64,000 nt of DNA, from contig JAEZUC010000011.1 of the NCBI GenBank assembly GCA_023443515.1, positions 1 to 64,000 on the forward strand, given 5' to 3'. Each line of letters opens with the position of its first letter. Position 1 is the stretch's first letter. The notes below the pieces were generated by a model. That model made no database searches, was not told the DNA's origin, and worked only from the letters and a program-made list of their open reading frames with translations. The DNA comes from Bacillota bacterium (lineage in GTDB: Bacteria > Bacillota > Clostridia > Acetivibrionales > DSM-1351). Of the stretch, positions 53,053 to 62,695 are shown piece after piece. Made by a program: the position numbers and the translations under genes.

Positions 53053-54753
53053 TTATTTTTTTTTAAAATTCTTGGCAGAATGAAGTAATTCTTCTGCATG
53101 TTTATATGCTATGGAAGTTATGTCAGAACCTCCTATTATTCTTGCTATTTCCTGAATACGGCCCTTTTCATCCAAAATTCTTACGGTAGTATATGTATTT
53201 TCACCGTTTGAATTTTTTTCAATATAAAGGTGATTATCGGCCATACAGGCCAACTGGGATAAATGAGTCACACAAATAACCTGATGGGTTCTTGATATGT
53301 ATGACAATTTTTCTCCAACCTTTTGAGCTGCCTTTCCGCTGATCCCCGTATCAATTTCATCAAATATCAGTGTTGGTATAGAATCCACATTGGCAAGAAT
53401 AGTTTTAATGGCAAGCATTATTCTTGACATTTCCCCACCTGAAGCTATTCTGCTCAGTGGTTTTAGAGGTTCTCCCGCATTACTTGAAATCAGAAATTCA
53501 ACATTATCTAAACCGTTTTTGGTAAAATTATGCTTTGTTTCGTCCATAATTATATTAACCTTGAAACGCGCATTTTTCATTTCAAGATTTTCCAGTTCAG
53601 CTGTTATGTTGCTTTCAAGAACCGATGCGGCATTTTGCCTTTGCGAGTGGAGTTTAACCGCTGTATCCTGCATTTTTTGAATTATTGAAGCCAGCTGCTT
53701 TTTTAAGTCTTCAGCAAGGCTTTCACTCTGGAGCAATTCATCATATTCAAGCTGAGACTTTTTAAGAAAGTCCAAGGCCTCCCTGATACCTGCCCCATAC
53801 TTTCTCTTAACCCTGGTAATAATATCAAGCCTTTCCTCTATTGCAGACAGTTCACCGGGATCAAAATCGCCTTTATCCCTTCTTGTCCTCAAGTCTTCGC
53901 ATATATCCTCAAGCTGGTAAACTACTGATTCAAGCTTTTCGGACAAAGGAAGAAGCCCTTCATCATACTTTTGGACGGTTGCAAGCTCTGAAAGCGCTTT
54001 ATTAATATTATATAAAGCTGATTTTCCGCGGTCTCCGCCTTCACTCAGCAATTCATACGAACTATGTATGGAATTCATTATTTTCTCGGAATTAGCGAGT
54101 AATTGCCTTCTTTTTAACAGGTCTTCATCCTCGCCCTCCTTGAGTTTGGCATTTTTTATCTCGTCAATCTGAAATTTCAGCATATCCATCCTGCGTTCAA
54201 TTTCACCTTTATCTCCGACAATGCCTTTAAGTTTGGATTTTACTGATTTATATTCCTCAAAGAGACAGTGGTATTCAGACTTAATCTTCTCAACAGTTTC
54301 TCCGCCGAAAGCATCCAGTAGATCAATATGTGATTCTGTTTTAAGAAGCGATTGATTATCATGTTGACCATGTATATCCAAAAGAAGCTGTCCTACTTGT
54401 TTGAGTACCGAAACATTTACCAATCTTCCGTTTATACGGCACGTATTCTTTCCGCTCAAGGTTATTTCCCTTGATAGGATTAAGTTGCCATCCTCATGTT
54501 CGATACCCAGTTCATTTAAAATGTCATTTATATATGTACTGTCATATTCGAACACAGCTTCAATAAATGCCTTTTCTTTTCCATTTCTAATTATGTCCCT
54601 GTTTACACGTTCTCCGAGGACAGCATTTATTGAATCAATAAGAATGGACTTTCCTGCGCCGGTTTCTCCTGTAAGTACATTCAGCCTCGGTGAAATCTCA
54701 AGACTTATCTTATCAATAAGTGCAATATTCTGGATATCTAACTGTAACAGCAT
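53053..54753 (-). CDS. recN: DNA repair protein RecN
   Basis: 566 residues, SMC-like. N-terminal ATPase with GETGAGKSILIDS (28-40), two coiled coils, C-terminal LSRIASGGEMSRIMLAIKTIL signature and Walker B TLIFDEIDTGISG. It aligns DNA ends during double-strand break repair. I use the ATG reading MLLQLDIQNIAL, with GCAGG upstream; an in-frame GTG three codons earlier is rejected. Last gene of the nusB-to-recN transcript before a terminator. Confidence 0.97.
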   Translation of the reverse strand: MLLQLDIQNIALIDKISLEISPRLNVLTGETGAGKSILIDSINAVLGERVNRDIIRNGKEKAFIEAVFEYDSTYINDILNELGIEHEDGNLILSREITLSGKNTCRINGRLVNVSVLKQVGQLLLDIHGQHDNQSLLKTESHIDLLDAFGGETVEKIKSEYHCLFEEYKSVKSKLKGIVGDKGEIERRMDMLKFQIDEIKNAKLKEGEDEDLLKRRQLLANSEKIMNSIHSSYELLSEGGDRGKSALYNINKALSELATVQKYDEGLLPLSEKLESVVYQLEDICEDLRTRRDKGDFDPGELSAIEERLDIITRVKRKYGAGIREALDFLKKSQLEYDELLQSESLAEDLKKQLASIIQKMQDTAVKLHSQRQNAASVLESNITAELENLEMKNARFKVNIIMDETKHNFTKNGLDNVEFLISSNAGEPLKPLSRIASGGEMSRIMLAIKTILANVDSIPTLIFDEIDTGISGKAAQKVGEKLSYISRTHQVICVTHLSQLACMADNHLYIEKNSNGENTYTTVRILDEKGRIQEIARIIGGSDITSIAYKHAEELLHSAKNFKKK

Positions 54754-54783
54754 ACAAAACACCTGCCTGTGTAAAAAAATAAT

Positions 54784-55239
54784 TTATGATTTTATCATTT
54801 TGTTAAATTTATTAACTATGTCCTCAGCAATTTTTTCAGCCCTGCAAACCATGATTAGCGTATCGTCTCCAGCTATTGTCCCAAGAATTTCAGTCCATTT
54901 AAGAGAATCTATTGCCGAACCTGCCGCTTGCGCCATGCCTGACAGTGTCTTTACAACAACTATATTATTTGCATAATCGCTGGAAACATAGGCTTCCGTA
55001 AGTATTGTAATTAATCTGTTTGAAACCTGATTTTCAGACTGAGCAAAAGCAGAGTATTTGTATTTACCCTCAGGAGTCATAACCTTAATGAGCCTAAGTT
55101 CCTTAATATCACGGGAAACTGTAGCCTGAGTTACATCCATTCCCTGTTCCTTAAGTCTTTCTGCAAGTTCTTCCTGTGTCTCAATATCGTTATTATCAAT
55201 AATATCCAAAATTTTGGCGTGTCTGTTGTATTTCATCAT
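54784..55239 (-). CDS. argR: Arginine repressor
   Basis: 151 residues. N-terminal winged helix (RHAKILDIIDNNDIETQEELAERLKEQGMDVTQATVSRDIKELRLIKV) and C-terminal arginine-binding hexamerisation domain with GTIAGDDTLIMVCR. Represses arginine synthesis genes; none are nearby. The nadK stop codon TAA is immediately followed by ATG ATG, so the two genes are translationally linked. Standard neighbour of recN. Confidence 0.97.
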   Translation of the reverse strand: MMKYNRHAKILDIIDNNDIETQEELAERLKEQGMDVTQATVSRDIKELRLIKVMTPEGKYKYSAFAQSENQVSNRLITILTEAYVSSDYANNIVVVKTLSGMAQAAGSAIDSLKWTEILGTIAGDDTLIMVCRAEKIAEDIVNKFNKMIKS

Positions 55240-56100
55240 TTACTCCTCTTTTCTCTCGTAAATTTTACTTCTTAGTACTGTAAAAAAGTTCTTAGAATTT
55301 ACCCTGATTATTTTTACAGTACTGTTAGTTTTCTCTATTTCCAGGTAATCTCCACCTGTTATTTCAAGATTTTTCTGTCCATCCACGGTTACGATAGCTT
55401 TGTGCTCAAAACCCTGTGATACACATATTTTTATTTTTCTCATATCTGATGTAATTAATGCTCTTGATGACAAAATATGCGGACAAATTGGAGTTATGAT
55501 AATCAGTCCGGATGTTGGCTCAACTATCGGCCCTCCTGCCGATAAAGAATAAGCCGTTGAACCTGTTGGAGTAGCCACAACTATGCCGTCTCCCGGGTAC
55601 ATCTCAACAAGGTTATTATCAATATAAGTACTCAGATGTAATATTCTAGGAATACCTCCCCTGGAAATTACAATATCATTTATTGCCACGTCCTGGGCAA
55701 CCAACTGCCCGTCCTTGTACAACTTCGAGGATAACATTATTCTGTCTTCTAAGCTGTACCTGTTATTCAATATATTTTCTACTGCTTTGTCTATTTCTCC
55801 TTTTTCAACATCGGTCAAAAACCCAAGAGACCCGAGGTTAATTCCTAACATAGGCAACCCGTACAAATATGCGGTTCTGGCTGTTCTCAAAAAAGTACCG
55901 TCTCCCCCGAGGCATATGACCATATCGCAATTATCACAAATTTCAACTACATGGTTGTCAATATCATCCATTTCGAAAGAACCGTCATAAGTAGGAAATA
56001 CTGCTTGTCCGCCGTGTTTTTGAATACTTTCAACCAATTGATTTGTATACTCTAAACCTTTGTCTTTTTCTCTGTTGGTTATAATTCCGATTTTTTTCAT
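55240..56100 (-). CDS. nadK: NAD kinase
   Basis: 286 residues. Phosphorylates NAD to NADP. GGDG motif in CLGGDGTFLRTAR near 67-79 and VVATPTGSTAYSLSAGGPIV near 165-185. Start at the ATG (MKKIGIITNRE) with GGAGG 9 nt upstream, eleven codons inside the longest frame. Followed by argR without a gap. Confidence 0.96.
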   Translation of the reverse strand: MKKIGIITNREKDKGLEYTNQLVESIQKHGGQAVFPTYDGSFEMDDIDNHVVEICDNCDMVICLGGDGTFLRTARTAYLYGLPMLGINLGSLGFLTDVEKGEIDKAVENILNNRYSLEDRIMLSSKLYKDGQLVAQDVAINDIVISRGGIPRILHLSTYIDNNLVEMYPGDGIVVATPTGSTAYSLSAGGPIVEPTSGLIIITPICPHILSSRALITSDMRKIKICVSQGFEHKAIVTVDGQKNLEITGGDYLEIEKTNSTVKIIRVNSKNFFTVLRSKIYERKEE

Positions 56101-56169
56101 AGTCGTCAGCCTCCATGAGCCGTGCAGTAACATTGTAGTTTTTTCTTTTTTTAAACTTTATCAGATTTT

Positions 56170-56982
56170 TCAGCTTTTTACCAGTGTGTTGTGCGCTTCA
56201 GCAACCACACTTTCTACAAGTTTATTTATATCTACCGGTTCTTGATTTTCTTTTTTTGTTGAATACAATAAGTACTCTATATTGCCTTCTGGACCTTTTA
56301 TGGGTGAAAACGATAATTCCTTTATAAATAAATTGCTGGCAGTAACAAAATTAATTATGTTAAATATTACTTCCTTATGAACGGCGCTGTCCCGCACTAC
56401 ACCATGCTTGCCAACCTTTTCTCTCCCTGCCTCGAACTGAGGTTTTATCAGACACACCAGCTCTGCTTCTTCCTTCAAAAGTGCCAGAACTGCCGGTAAT
56501 ACCTTTGTAAGTGATATAAAGGAAACATCTATGGATGCAAAATCAGACAAAAACCCGATATCCTCCGGCTTAACATACCTAACATTCGTACGTTCCATAC
56601 ATACGACTCTGGGGTCATTTCTCAACTCCCATGCCAGTTGACCATACCCTACATCCACTGCAACTACCTTTACTGCGCCGTTTTTCAGCATACAATCCGT
56701 AAATCCGCCTGTAGATGCACCTATATCAAGACAGGTCTTATTTGCAAGTTCTATATTAAATGCACTTATAGCTTTAGCAAGCTTTAATCCTCCCCTGCTC
56801 ACATAAGGATTAACATTTTCCTTGATTTCAATCCCACAATCAACAGGGACTTTTGTACCCGGCTTGTCCTCCCTGATTCCATCAATCCATACAAGACCTG
56901 CCATAATGGCACTCTTGCATTTCTCACGGCTCTCAAACAAGCCTTTATTTACAAGTAGTACATCCAGTCTTTCCTTTTCCAA
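56170..56982 (-). CDS. tlyA: TlyA-family rRNA (cytidine-2'-O)-methyltransferase
   Basis: 270 residues. N-terminal S4 RNA-binding domain (RLDVLLVNKGLFESREKCKSAIMAGLVWIDG) then a FtsJ-like Rossmann methyltransferase with CLDIGASTGGFTDCML near 80, and SAM-site residues. TTG start with GGAGG 7 nt upstream. Long linked with dxs and recN in Firmicutes; role is ribose methylation of 16S/23S rRNA in known members. Confidence 0.93.
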   Translation of the reverse strand: MEKERLDVLLVNKGLFESREKCKSAIMAGLVWIDGIREDKPGTKVPVDCGIEIKENVNPYVSRGGLKLAKAISAFNIELANKTCLDIGASTGGFTDCMLKNGAVKVVAVDVGYGQLAWELRNDPRVVCMERTNVRYVKPEDIGFLSDFASIDVSFISLTKVLPAVLALLKEEAELVCLIKPQFEAGREKVGKHGVVRDSAVHKEVIFNIINFVTASNLFIKELSFSPIKGPEGNIEYLLYSTKKENQEPVDINKLVESVVAEAHNTLVKS

Positions 56983-57004
56983 AATATATCCTCCAAAAGA
57001 TTTA

Positions 57005-58876
57005 TTATAACGTGGTATTATTTAACATGTCTATTATATCATTTGTTACAGAGTCTGTGTCTAATCCGAGTTTTTTCAGAAGTTCTTCCCTTGAACCCTG
57101 GGGTATAAATTCCTCCGGAAGGCCTTTTATAAGAAGACGTGTTTTAAAATCAAGGCTGTTCAGAGTATCAAGTACTCTGGTACCGAATCCGCCCATTACA
57201 CAATTGTCTTCCATCGTTACCAGATTTTTATACTTATTTGCACATTCCTTTATTAATTCCACATCCAAAGGCTTTACAAATCTGGCACTGACAACCCCCG
57301 CATCAATACCTTGCTCTTTCAACTTTTCAGATACTTGTAAGGCTGTTTCAACCATACTTCCAACAGCTAAAATACACACATGCTGTCCTTCTCTAATTAC
57401 TGCTCCCTTACCCGGTATCAAAGGCATTTCCCGTCCGATTAATTCCTTTCCTCTGCCCCTGGGATACCTGATGGCTATAGGCCCCGTATGTATGTTTATG
57501 GCATAATCAACCATTTGTCTCAGTTCAAAATAGTCAGCGGGAGCCGTTATGGTAAAATCAGGAATATGATTTAAAAAAGATAAATCAAATTGGCCCTGAT
57601 GAGTTTCTCCATCCTCACCTACAATCCCGGCTCTGTCCACACCTATAACTACATGCAGTTTCTGAAGGGCTACGTCATGTATTAACTGGTCATATGCTCT
57701 TTGTAAAAATGATGAATAAATTGCAACAACCGGCACCATACCGTTAATAGCCATTCCGGCAGCTGACGTAACTGCATGCTGTTCGGCTATACCCACATCA
57801 AAAAATCTTTCAGGATACGTTGAGCTGAATCTGAATAAACCCGTTCCCTTTGCCATTGCTGCTGATATGGCAACCACTCTTTTATTCTCTTCGGCTACTT
57901 CTAAAACCGCCTCACCAAAAACTTCTGAATAGTCAGGTAATTTCTTACCATAGGTTTCACCGGTCTCCACCTCAAAAGGTGCTATCCCATGAAACCTGTC
58001 GGGACTTTCTTCGGCATAGGAATAACCCTTTCCCTTCTGAGTACATACATGAATAAGTACGGGACCTTTTATTTTTTTTGCAGCCTGAAAAGTTTTACTT
58101 AACTCACCAAAACTATGCCCATCCACAGGCCCATAGTATTTATAACCCAGTTGCTCAAAAAATACTCCCGGCGTAATCAGGTATTTAACTGTACTTTTTA
58201 GTTTTCGTACAGCCTTTCTGGCCCTTTTACCAATATTAGGCATTTTATCCAGAAAATTATCTATATCCTCTTTTGTCTTTGTGTAAACAGGTTCAGTACG
58301 CAGTTTACTAAGATATCGTGACATGCCCCCTACATTTTGAGCTATGGACATCTCGTTGTCATTTAATACTACTATAAAATTACTTGCCAGTCTTCCTGCA
58401 TCATTTAAGGCTTCATAGGCCATTCCACCCGTCATTGCTCCATCGCCTATCACAGAGATTACACTGTAGTTTTCCTTCTTTATGTCCCTCGCACGGGCAA
58501 TACCAAGGGCTGCCGAAATAGATGTACTGCTGTGTCCTGTATTAAAACAGTCGTGTACACTTTCACAGGTTTTTGGAAAACCGGCTAAACCTCCCAGTTT
58601 CCGTAACGTATCAAAATCTGTCTTTCGTCCTGTCAATATTTTGTGGACATATGACTGATGTCCTACATCCCATACAACCTTGTCAGTAATTGTATTAAAA
58701 TTATTATGAATCGCAAGTGTCAATTCAACAACACCAAGATTAGAGGCTAAATGCCCCCCTGTTTTTGAAACCTTATATATAAGAAATGTTCTGATTTCTT
58801 CTGCAAGAACCTTTAACTGTTCAATCTCCAAGTTTGCTATATCTTCAGGAGAGTTTATACTATCCAAATACCCCAC
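57005..58876 (-). CDS. dxs: 1-deoxy-D-xylulose-5-phosphate synthase
   Basis: 623 residues, typical length. ThDP-dependent first step of the MEP isoprenoid pathway. ThDP motif GDGAMTGGMAYEALNDAG near 143 with metal Asn; GEDGETHQGQFDLS near 418; DVGIAEQHAVTSAAGMA near 356. GTG start with GGAG 8 nt upstream. It starts 5 nt after oapA, so oapA, dxs and OLE RNA are likely on one transcript. Confidence 0.97.
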   Translation of the reverse strand: MGYLDSINSPEDIANLEIEQLKVLAEEIRTFLIYKVSKTGGHLASNLGVVELTLAIHNNFNTITDKVVWDVGHQSYVHKILTGRKTDFDTLRKLGGLAGFPKTCESVHDCFNTGHSSTSISAALGIARARDIKKENYSVISVIGDGAMTGGMAYEALNDAGRLASNFIVVLNDNEMSIAQNVGGMSRYLSKLRTEPVYTKTKEDIDNFLDKMPNIGKRARKAVRKLKSTVKYLITPGVFFEQLGYKYYGPVDGHSFGELSKTFQAAKKIKGPVLIHVCTQKGKGYSYAEESPDRFHGIAPFEVETGETYGKKLPDYSEVFGEAVLEVAEENKRVVAISAAMAKGTGLFRFSSTYPERFFDVGIAEQHAVTSAAGMAINGMVPVVAIYSSFLQRAYDQLIHDVALQKLHVVIGVDRAGIVGEDGETHQGQFDLSFLNHIPDFTITAPADYFELRQMVDYAINIHTGPIAIRYPRGRGKELIGREMPLIPGKGAVIREGQHVCILAVGSMVETALQVSEKLKEQGIDAGVVSARFVKPLDVELIKECANKYKNLVTMEDNCVMGGFGTRVLDTLNSLDFKTRLLIKGLPEEFIPQGSREELLKKLGLDTDSVTNDIIDMLNNTTL

Positions 58877-58881
58877 TTGTA

Positions 58882-59544
58882 TTACTCCTTTATAGTACCT
58901 TTGTTAGTGCATTTTTTTTTATTATTCCATTTCCTCTTCTTTTTAAAATTTAGTTTTCCAAAAAGAAATTTTATAACAACTGCAACTTTATATATAATGT
59001 AATTACTATTCTGTAATGCTACAGATTTACCCAGTGCTTTTCCTCCTACGGTGAGGGATGCAACCATCGCTGTAATTGAAAGCCCAAAAATAGAGTTTTG
59101 TGCATCAGTACCGCCACCTGAAAACTTGTATACAATGAAGGCAGCTGCCGTACCGCTTATTACGCCGCAAATGTCCCCTACAACATCGTTACAGAAATTT
59201 GAGACCTTATCGGCATTCCTGATTAGCTTTACAGCCTGTTTTGCACCATATAGTTTCCTTGAAGCCATGGAATGAAACGGTGCCTCGTCGGCAGCTGTTG
59301 CAGCTGTACCAATTAGGTCAAACAATATACTTATGATTATTATAACAAAAACAATAAGAAATGAAACAACGGTGGTAGCATTACCTAAAGTTTCATTTGA
59401 AAAAAAAGACATAAAAATAGAAATGAAAAAAGTGATTATCGTTATTAAAAGTGTCCAAACCCTTGTTTCTTTTTTAGAGCTAATTACGTTAGCCCTGAAT
59501 TTAACTCTCTTTTCATCGGCTGGATGTTTATAATTATCTTCCAC
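58882..59544 (-). CDS. oapA: OLE-associated membrane protein OapA
   Basis: 220 residues with four predicted membrane helices (about 29-49, 56-79, 119-140, 152-172). Acidic or polar residues lie in or near them: DLIGTAATAADEAPF (76-90) and FCNDVVGDICG (117-127). The C-terminus is strongly basic (KKKRKWNNKKKC). This matches the known OapA profile and its position right downstream of OLE RNA. In Bacillus halodurans OapA binds OLE RNA with OapB at the membrane and has links to Mg2+, cold and alcohol stress. The aspartate-rich segments faintly recall DUF21/CorC-CNNM transporters; this is inference. GTG start with GGAGG 6 nt upstream. Confidence 0.85.
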   Translation of the reverse strand: MEDNYKHPADEKRVKFRANVISSKKETRVWTLLITIITFFISIFMSFFSNETLGNATTVVSFLIVFVIIIISILFDLIGTAATAADEAPFHSMASRKLYGAKQAVKLIRNADKVSNFCNDVVGDICGVISGTAAAFIVYKFSGGGTDAQNSIFGLSITAMVASLTVGGKALGKSVALQNSNYIIYKVAVVIKFLFGKLNFKKKRKWNNKKKCTNKGTIKE

Positions 59545-59565
59545 ACCAATCCTCCAGATTTATTA

Positions 59566-60186
59566 GAAAAACAGGTGGCAGTTTATTGAGTAAATTTTGC
59601 GGCTTAGGTCAGGCAGGATTTCCCTGACATGTGCTGGAATGTCGCCAAACCAGTGGTTTCCCTTTAAACACGTCACCGCACGTCTCCGTCCACGGGGCCT
59701 GATTACCACTTAGTCCACACTTTAATCCCCAATAAACCACTTATTAAGAACAGTCTAGGGGTTTTCCCCAGCAGTCAAAATGATTCCTAGCCTCTTTTGC
59801 AAAAAAGGTTTCAAACAGCAATAATGCTTATATATCGGCCAATACATGAAGCATCTGATCCATTATTCACCGGATTTCACTCAAGGCAGGCTACACTGTT
59901 CACAGCCATCATAAAGACACCGCATAACAGGTTTAATCCCTTTTCGTAGTCGAGGTGGCAAGCAAAGCTTGACTTTTCTTCCACAAGTAAGGGTCTCCAC
60001 GGAAAAGGGGTCCACGCCCGCATGCCATTGCGGATCGCCCCTAAGCCTTAACTCCCAGCATCAACCCACCACTGGGCGTAGCAAGCCGACACAAGGAACT
60101 TCATCGATGTGCCCTTAAACGGATTTTTAGGCCCGTCTTCAGAATCATCAGTACTGACTAGAATACTGCGCCACCCTGTTTTTTTG
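59566..60186 (-). ncRNA. ole: OLE RNA (ornate, large, extremophilic)
   Basis: About 615 nt with no plausible reading frame between ispA and oapA, far more GC-rich than the flanking spacers. Read on the minus strand it opens AACAGGGTGGCGCAG and closes TGCCACCTGTTTTT, so its two ends pair as a terminal helix, as in OLE. Length (about 610 nt), flanking membrane gene and the nusB-xse-ispA-dxs-recN operon are all as published for OLE RNA. Internal helices are numerous (for example GGGGCGATCC...). The exact ends are estimates. I cannot run the covariance model, so identity rests on context, ends and length. Confidence 0.88.
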
Positions 60187-60229
60187 TCAAGTTAATTATT
60201 CCATATAACATAAATGCTATCGAAACAAC

Positions 60230-60257
60230 ATTATAACATAAAAACTTTGATAAACAA
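60230..60257 (-). promoter_or_regulatory. Possible dedicated promoter for OLE RNA
   Basis: Minus-strand TTGTTT (60252-60257), 16-nt spacer, TATAAT (60230-60235), about 45 nt upstream of the predicted OLE 5' end and after the ispA stop codon. Could give extra OLE-oapA-dxs transcription within the operon. Confidence 0.5.
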
Positions 60258-60283
60258 AGAGAATATTATTCCCCAAATTTATC

Positions 60284-61168
60284 TTATCTGTCCCTTACAA
60301 CCAGCGATAATGCCAGTTCTTTCAAAAACTGTGCCTTATGTCCGAAGGTGTCAAGACAGGAAATACCTTCTTGAGTAACTGATTCCAGAAGCTTTTTTGA
60401 CTCTTCAAGTCCATACATGGTTACATAAGTTGATTTATTGCATGAAGAATCGTTACCCGGGTTCTTTCCCATATTCTCAACGGTTCCTTCTATGTCAAGT
60501 ATATCGTCCTTGATTTGAAAAGCTAACCCTAAATTTGCTGCATATCCTGACAGAAGCTCAAATTCCCTTTTATCGGCACCGCATATTACTGCCGAAGCTT
60601 CCACAGGCGCTTTTATTAACGCACCTGTTTTAAGCCTGTGCATTGTTTTGAGCCTATGGTTTTCAATGGTTTTTCCTTCTGATTGAAGATCAATTACCTG
60701 ACCTCCTACCATTCCCAATGCCCCTGCATACTTAGCAACTATTCCGGCCGCCCGCATTTTTTCAATATTTCTTGATTCAACTGCATCATGAATCATTGTT
60801 TCATACGCCATATTTAAAAGTGCATCTCCCGCAAGTATTGCCATGGCTTCGCCAAACACCTTGTGGTTTGTGGGCTTTCCCCTTCTATAGTCATCATTAT
60901 CCATAGCAGGTAAATCATCGTGTATCAGTGAATATGTATGAATCATTTCAATGGCACAACCGTAATTTATCACTTCATCAAAAGGCTTTTCAAACATTTC
61001 TGCAACAGCAAGTGCCAGCAAAGGCCTCAATCTCTTACCTCCGGCTAAAAGGCTGTATGACATGGCTTCTTTTATATCAGGACAGTACTCATTCACTTCC
61101 GGCAAAATATTACTAAGCCTCTCTTCAATCATATTCACATATATACTATATTTTTCCTTAAAATTCAT
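60284..61168 (-). CDS. ispA: Farnesyl diphosphate synthase (short-chain polyprenyl synthase)
   Basis: 294 residues. First Asp-rich motif DDLPAMDNDDYRRGKPT near 85-101 and second QIKDDILDIEG near 223. Makes farnesyl/geranyl diphosphate from MEP-pathway products; pairs functionally with dxs in the same operon. GGAGG is 6 nt before the ATG. Follows xseB by 12 nt; OLE RNA follows 100 nt later. Confidence 0.96.
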   Translation of the reverse strand: MNFKEKYSIYVNMIEERLSNILPEVNEYCPDIKEAMSYSLLAGGKRLRPLLALAVAEMFEKPFDEVINYGCAIEMIHTYSLIHDDLPAMDNDDYRRGKPTNHKVFGEAMAILAGDALLNMAYETMIHDAVESRNIEKMRAAGIVAKYAGALGMVGGQVIDLQSEGKTIENHRLKTMHRLKTGALIKAPVEASAVICGADKREFELLSGYAANLGLAFQIKDDILDIEGTVENMGKNPGNDSSCNKSTYVTMYGLEESKKLLESVTQEGISCLDTFGHKAQFLKELALSLVVRDR

Positions 61169-61180
61169 ATTTCCTCCAAA

Positions 61181-61417
61181 TTAAATGTTAAATTCTTTTT
61201 CTTCCAAATTACCCTCTTCATCCTGAATTAACATTGTTATTTGTTTCTCTGCTTCATCAAGCTTTGCAGTACAATATCTGGAGAGTTCTATCCCCTGCTG
61301 AAAGCTGGTAATGGACTCCCCAAGTGTAGCTTCACCCTTTTCAAGCTTCACAACAATTTGTTCAAGCTCTGCAATAGCCTCCTCAAAGCTCTTTTCAATT
61401 TTAACACTTTTACTCAT
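61181..61417 (-). CDS. xseB: Exodeoxyribonuclease VII small subunit
   Basis: 78 residues, usual size. FEEAIAELEQIVVKLEKGEATLGESITSFQQGIEL is the family signature. Forms ExoVII with XseA, a single-strand DNA exonuclease in repair. The start overlaps the xseA stop by 8 nt. Confidence 0.96.
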   Translation of the reverse strand: MSKSVKIEKSFEEAIAELEQIVVKLEKGEATLGESITSFQQGIELSRYCTAKLDEAEKQITMLIQDEEGNLEEKEFNI

Positions 61418-62624
61418 ATATTTTTCCCTCTCTTACCGATATAACGTCACATTCTACTAATCCGTCATTTATCAATATTTCCAATTTATCTCCTGTATTA
61501 ATCTGCTCTACACTATTTACAACATGTCCTTGAGAATTTTTTACAACACTATATCCACGCTCCATTATTTTCAAAGGACTCAATGCGTCCAGCTTTCCTG
61601 CAAGCATTCCAAACTGTGACTTCTTATCTTTAATAATAGATTGATTCTCTCTTACAAGACTTTTTACTAAATTGTCTAGTGCCTGCCTTTGCTGGTTTAC
61701 CCTGTCATAAGGCTGTGTAAAAAAAGGTCTTGAATTTATTTTTTGCAGTTGATTCTGCAACGCGGTGACCTTTTTTACAAGGGCATTTTTCATTCTTATA
61801 TTATAACTTTCCAATTTATATAACAAAACTTCCATATCAGGAACTGCAAGTTCAGCCGCAGCAGAAGGAGTCGGTGCCCTCATATCCGAAACAAAATCAC
61901 ATATGGTAAAATCTGTTTCATGTCCAACGGCAGATATAACAGGAATACTTGATTCATATATACTTCTGGCAACAATTTCCTCATTGAATGCCCATAGTTC
62001 TTCTAAAGAACCGCCTCCCCTGGCCACAATAATTACGTCAACCTTATTATGCTCATTGAGTCGCTTTACAGCTTCAGCTATCTGGCCTGCAGCCTGTGCC
62101 CCCTGAACGGCTACAGGATACAGAACCAGTTTCATTTTACTGTTTCTTCTATAGGTAACATTTATGATATCCTTGATAACTGCCCCTGTTGATGATGTAA
62201 CAACACCGATACTTCCGGGTAGCACAGGAATATTTTTCTTTTTTTCCGGGTCAAATAACCCCTCCCGCTGCAGGCGCTCTTTCAGTTGTTCATAGGCAAT
62301 ATGGAGAGCACCCACTCCATCCGGCTGCATATTGCTCGCATACAGCTGATACTGCCCGTCTCTTTCAAAAACAGAGATATAGCCGGATACTATTACCTTC
62401 ATGCCGTTTTCCGGAGCAAATCTCAGTGCAACCGCCTGTGACTTGAACATAACGCATTTTAAAAGGCTGTTTTCGTCCTTTATGGTAAAATACATATGAC
62501 CTGTATAATGGTGCTTAAAATTGGATATTTCACCCCTAATAGACACATCGGATAATATAAGGTCACTTGAAACAAGCAGCTTTATATAATTGTTTATGTC
62601 AGAAACCGAATATACTGTATTCAT
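61410..62624 (-). CDS. xseA: Exodeoxyribonuclease VII large subunit
   Basis: 404 residues. N-terminal OB fold (ISNFKHHYTGHMYFTIKDENSLLKCVMFKSQAV), then catalytic domain with GVVTSSTGAVIKDI, GGGSLEELWAFNEE, and VGHETDFTICDFVSDMRAPTPSAAAEL. GGAG is 12 nt before the ATG. folD, which often sits between nusB and xseA in relatives, is absent here. Confidence 0.96.
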   Translation of the reverse strand: MNTVYSVSDINNYIKLLVSSDLILSDVSIRGEISNFKHHYTGHMYFTIKDENSLLKCVMFKSQAVALRFAPENGMKVIVSGYISVFERDGQYQLYASNMQPDGVGALHIAYEQLKERLQREGLFDPEKKKNIPVLPGSIGVVTSSTGAVIKDIINVTYRRNSKMKLVLYPVAVQGAQAAGQIAEAVKRLNEHNKVDVIIVARGGGSLEELWAFNEEIVARSIYESSIPVISAVGHETDFTICDFVSDMRAPTPSAAAELAVPDMEVLLYKLESYNIRMKNALVKKVTALQNQLQKINSRPFFTQPYDRVNQQRQALDNLVKSLVRENQSIIKDKKSQFGMLAGKLDALSPLKIMERGYSVVKNSQGHVVNSVEQINTGDKLEILINDGLVECDVISVREGKIYE

Positions 62625-62695
62625 TTATCTTATAACTCCTATATTTTCAAAAAAGGATAATGTAAAATGTATCACATTACCCTTTAAAGCTTCTA

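Noticed and set aside
59581..60180. Hidden protein gene in the OLE region
   Set aside because: No frame of useful length or ribosome site; the sequence has paired ends and RNA-like features.
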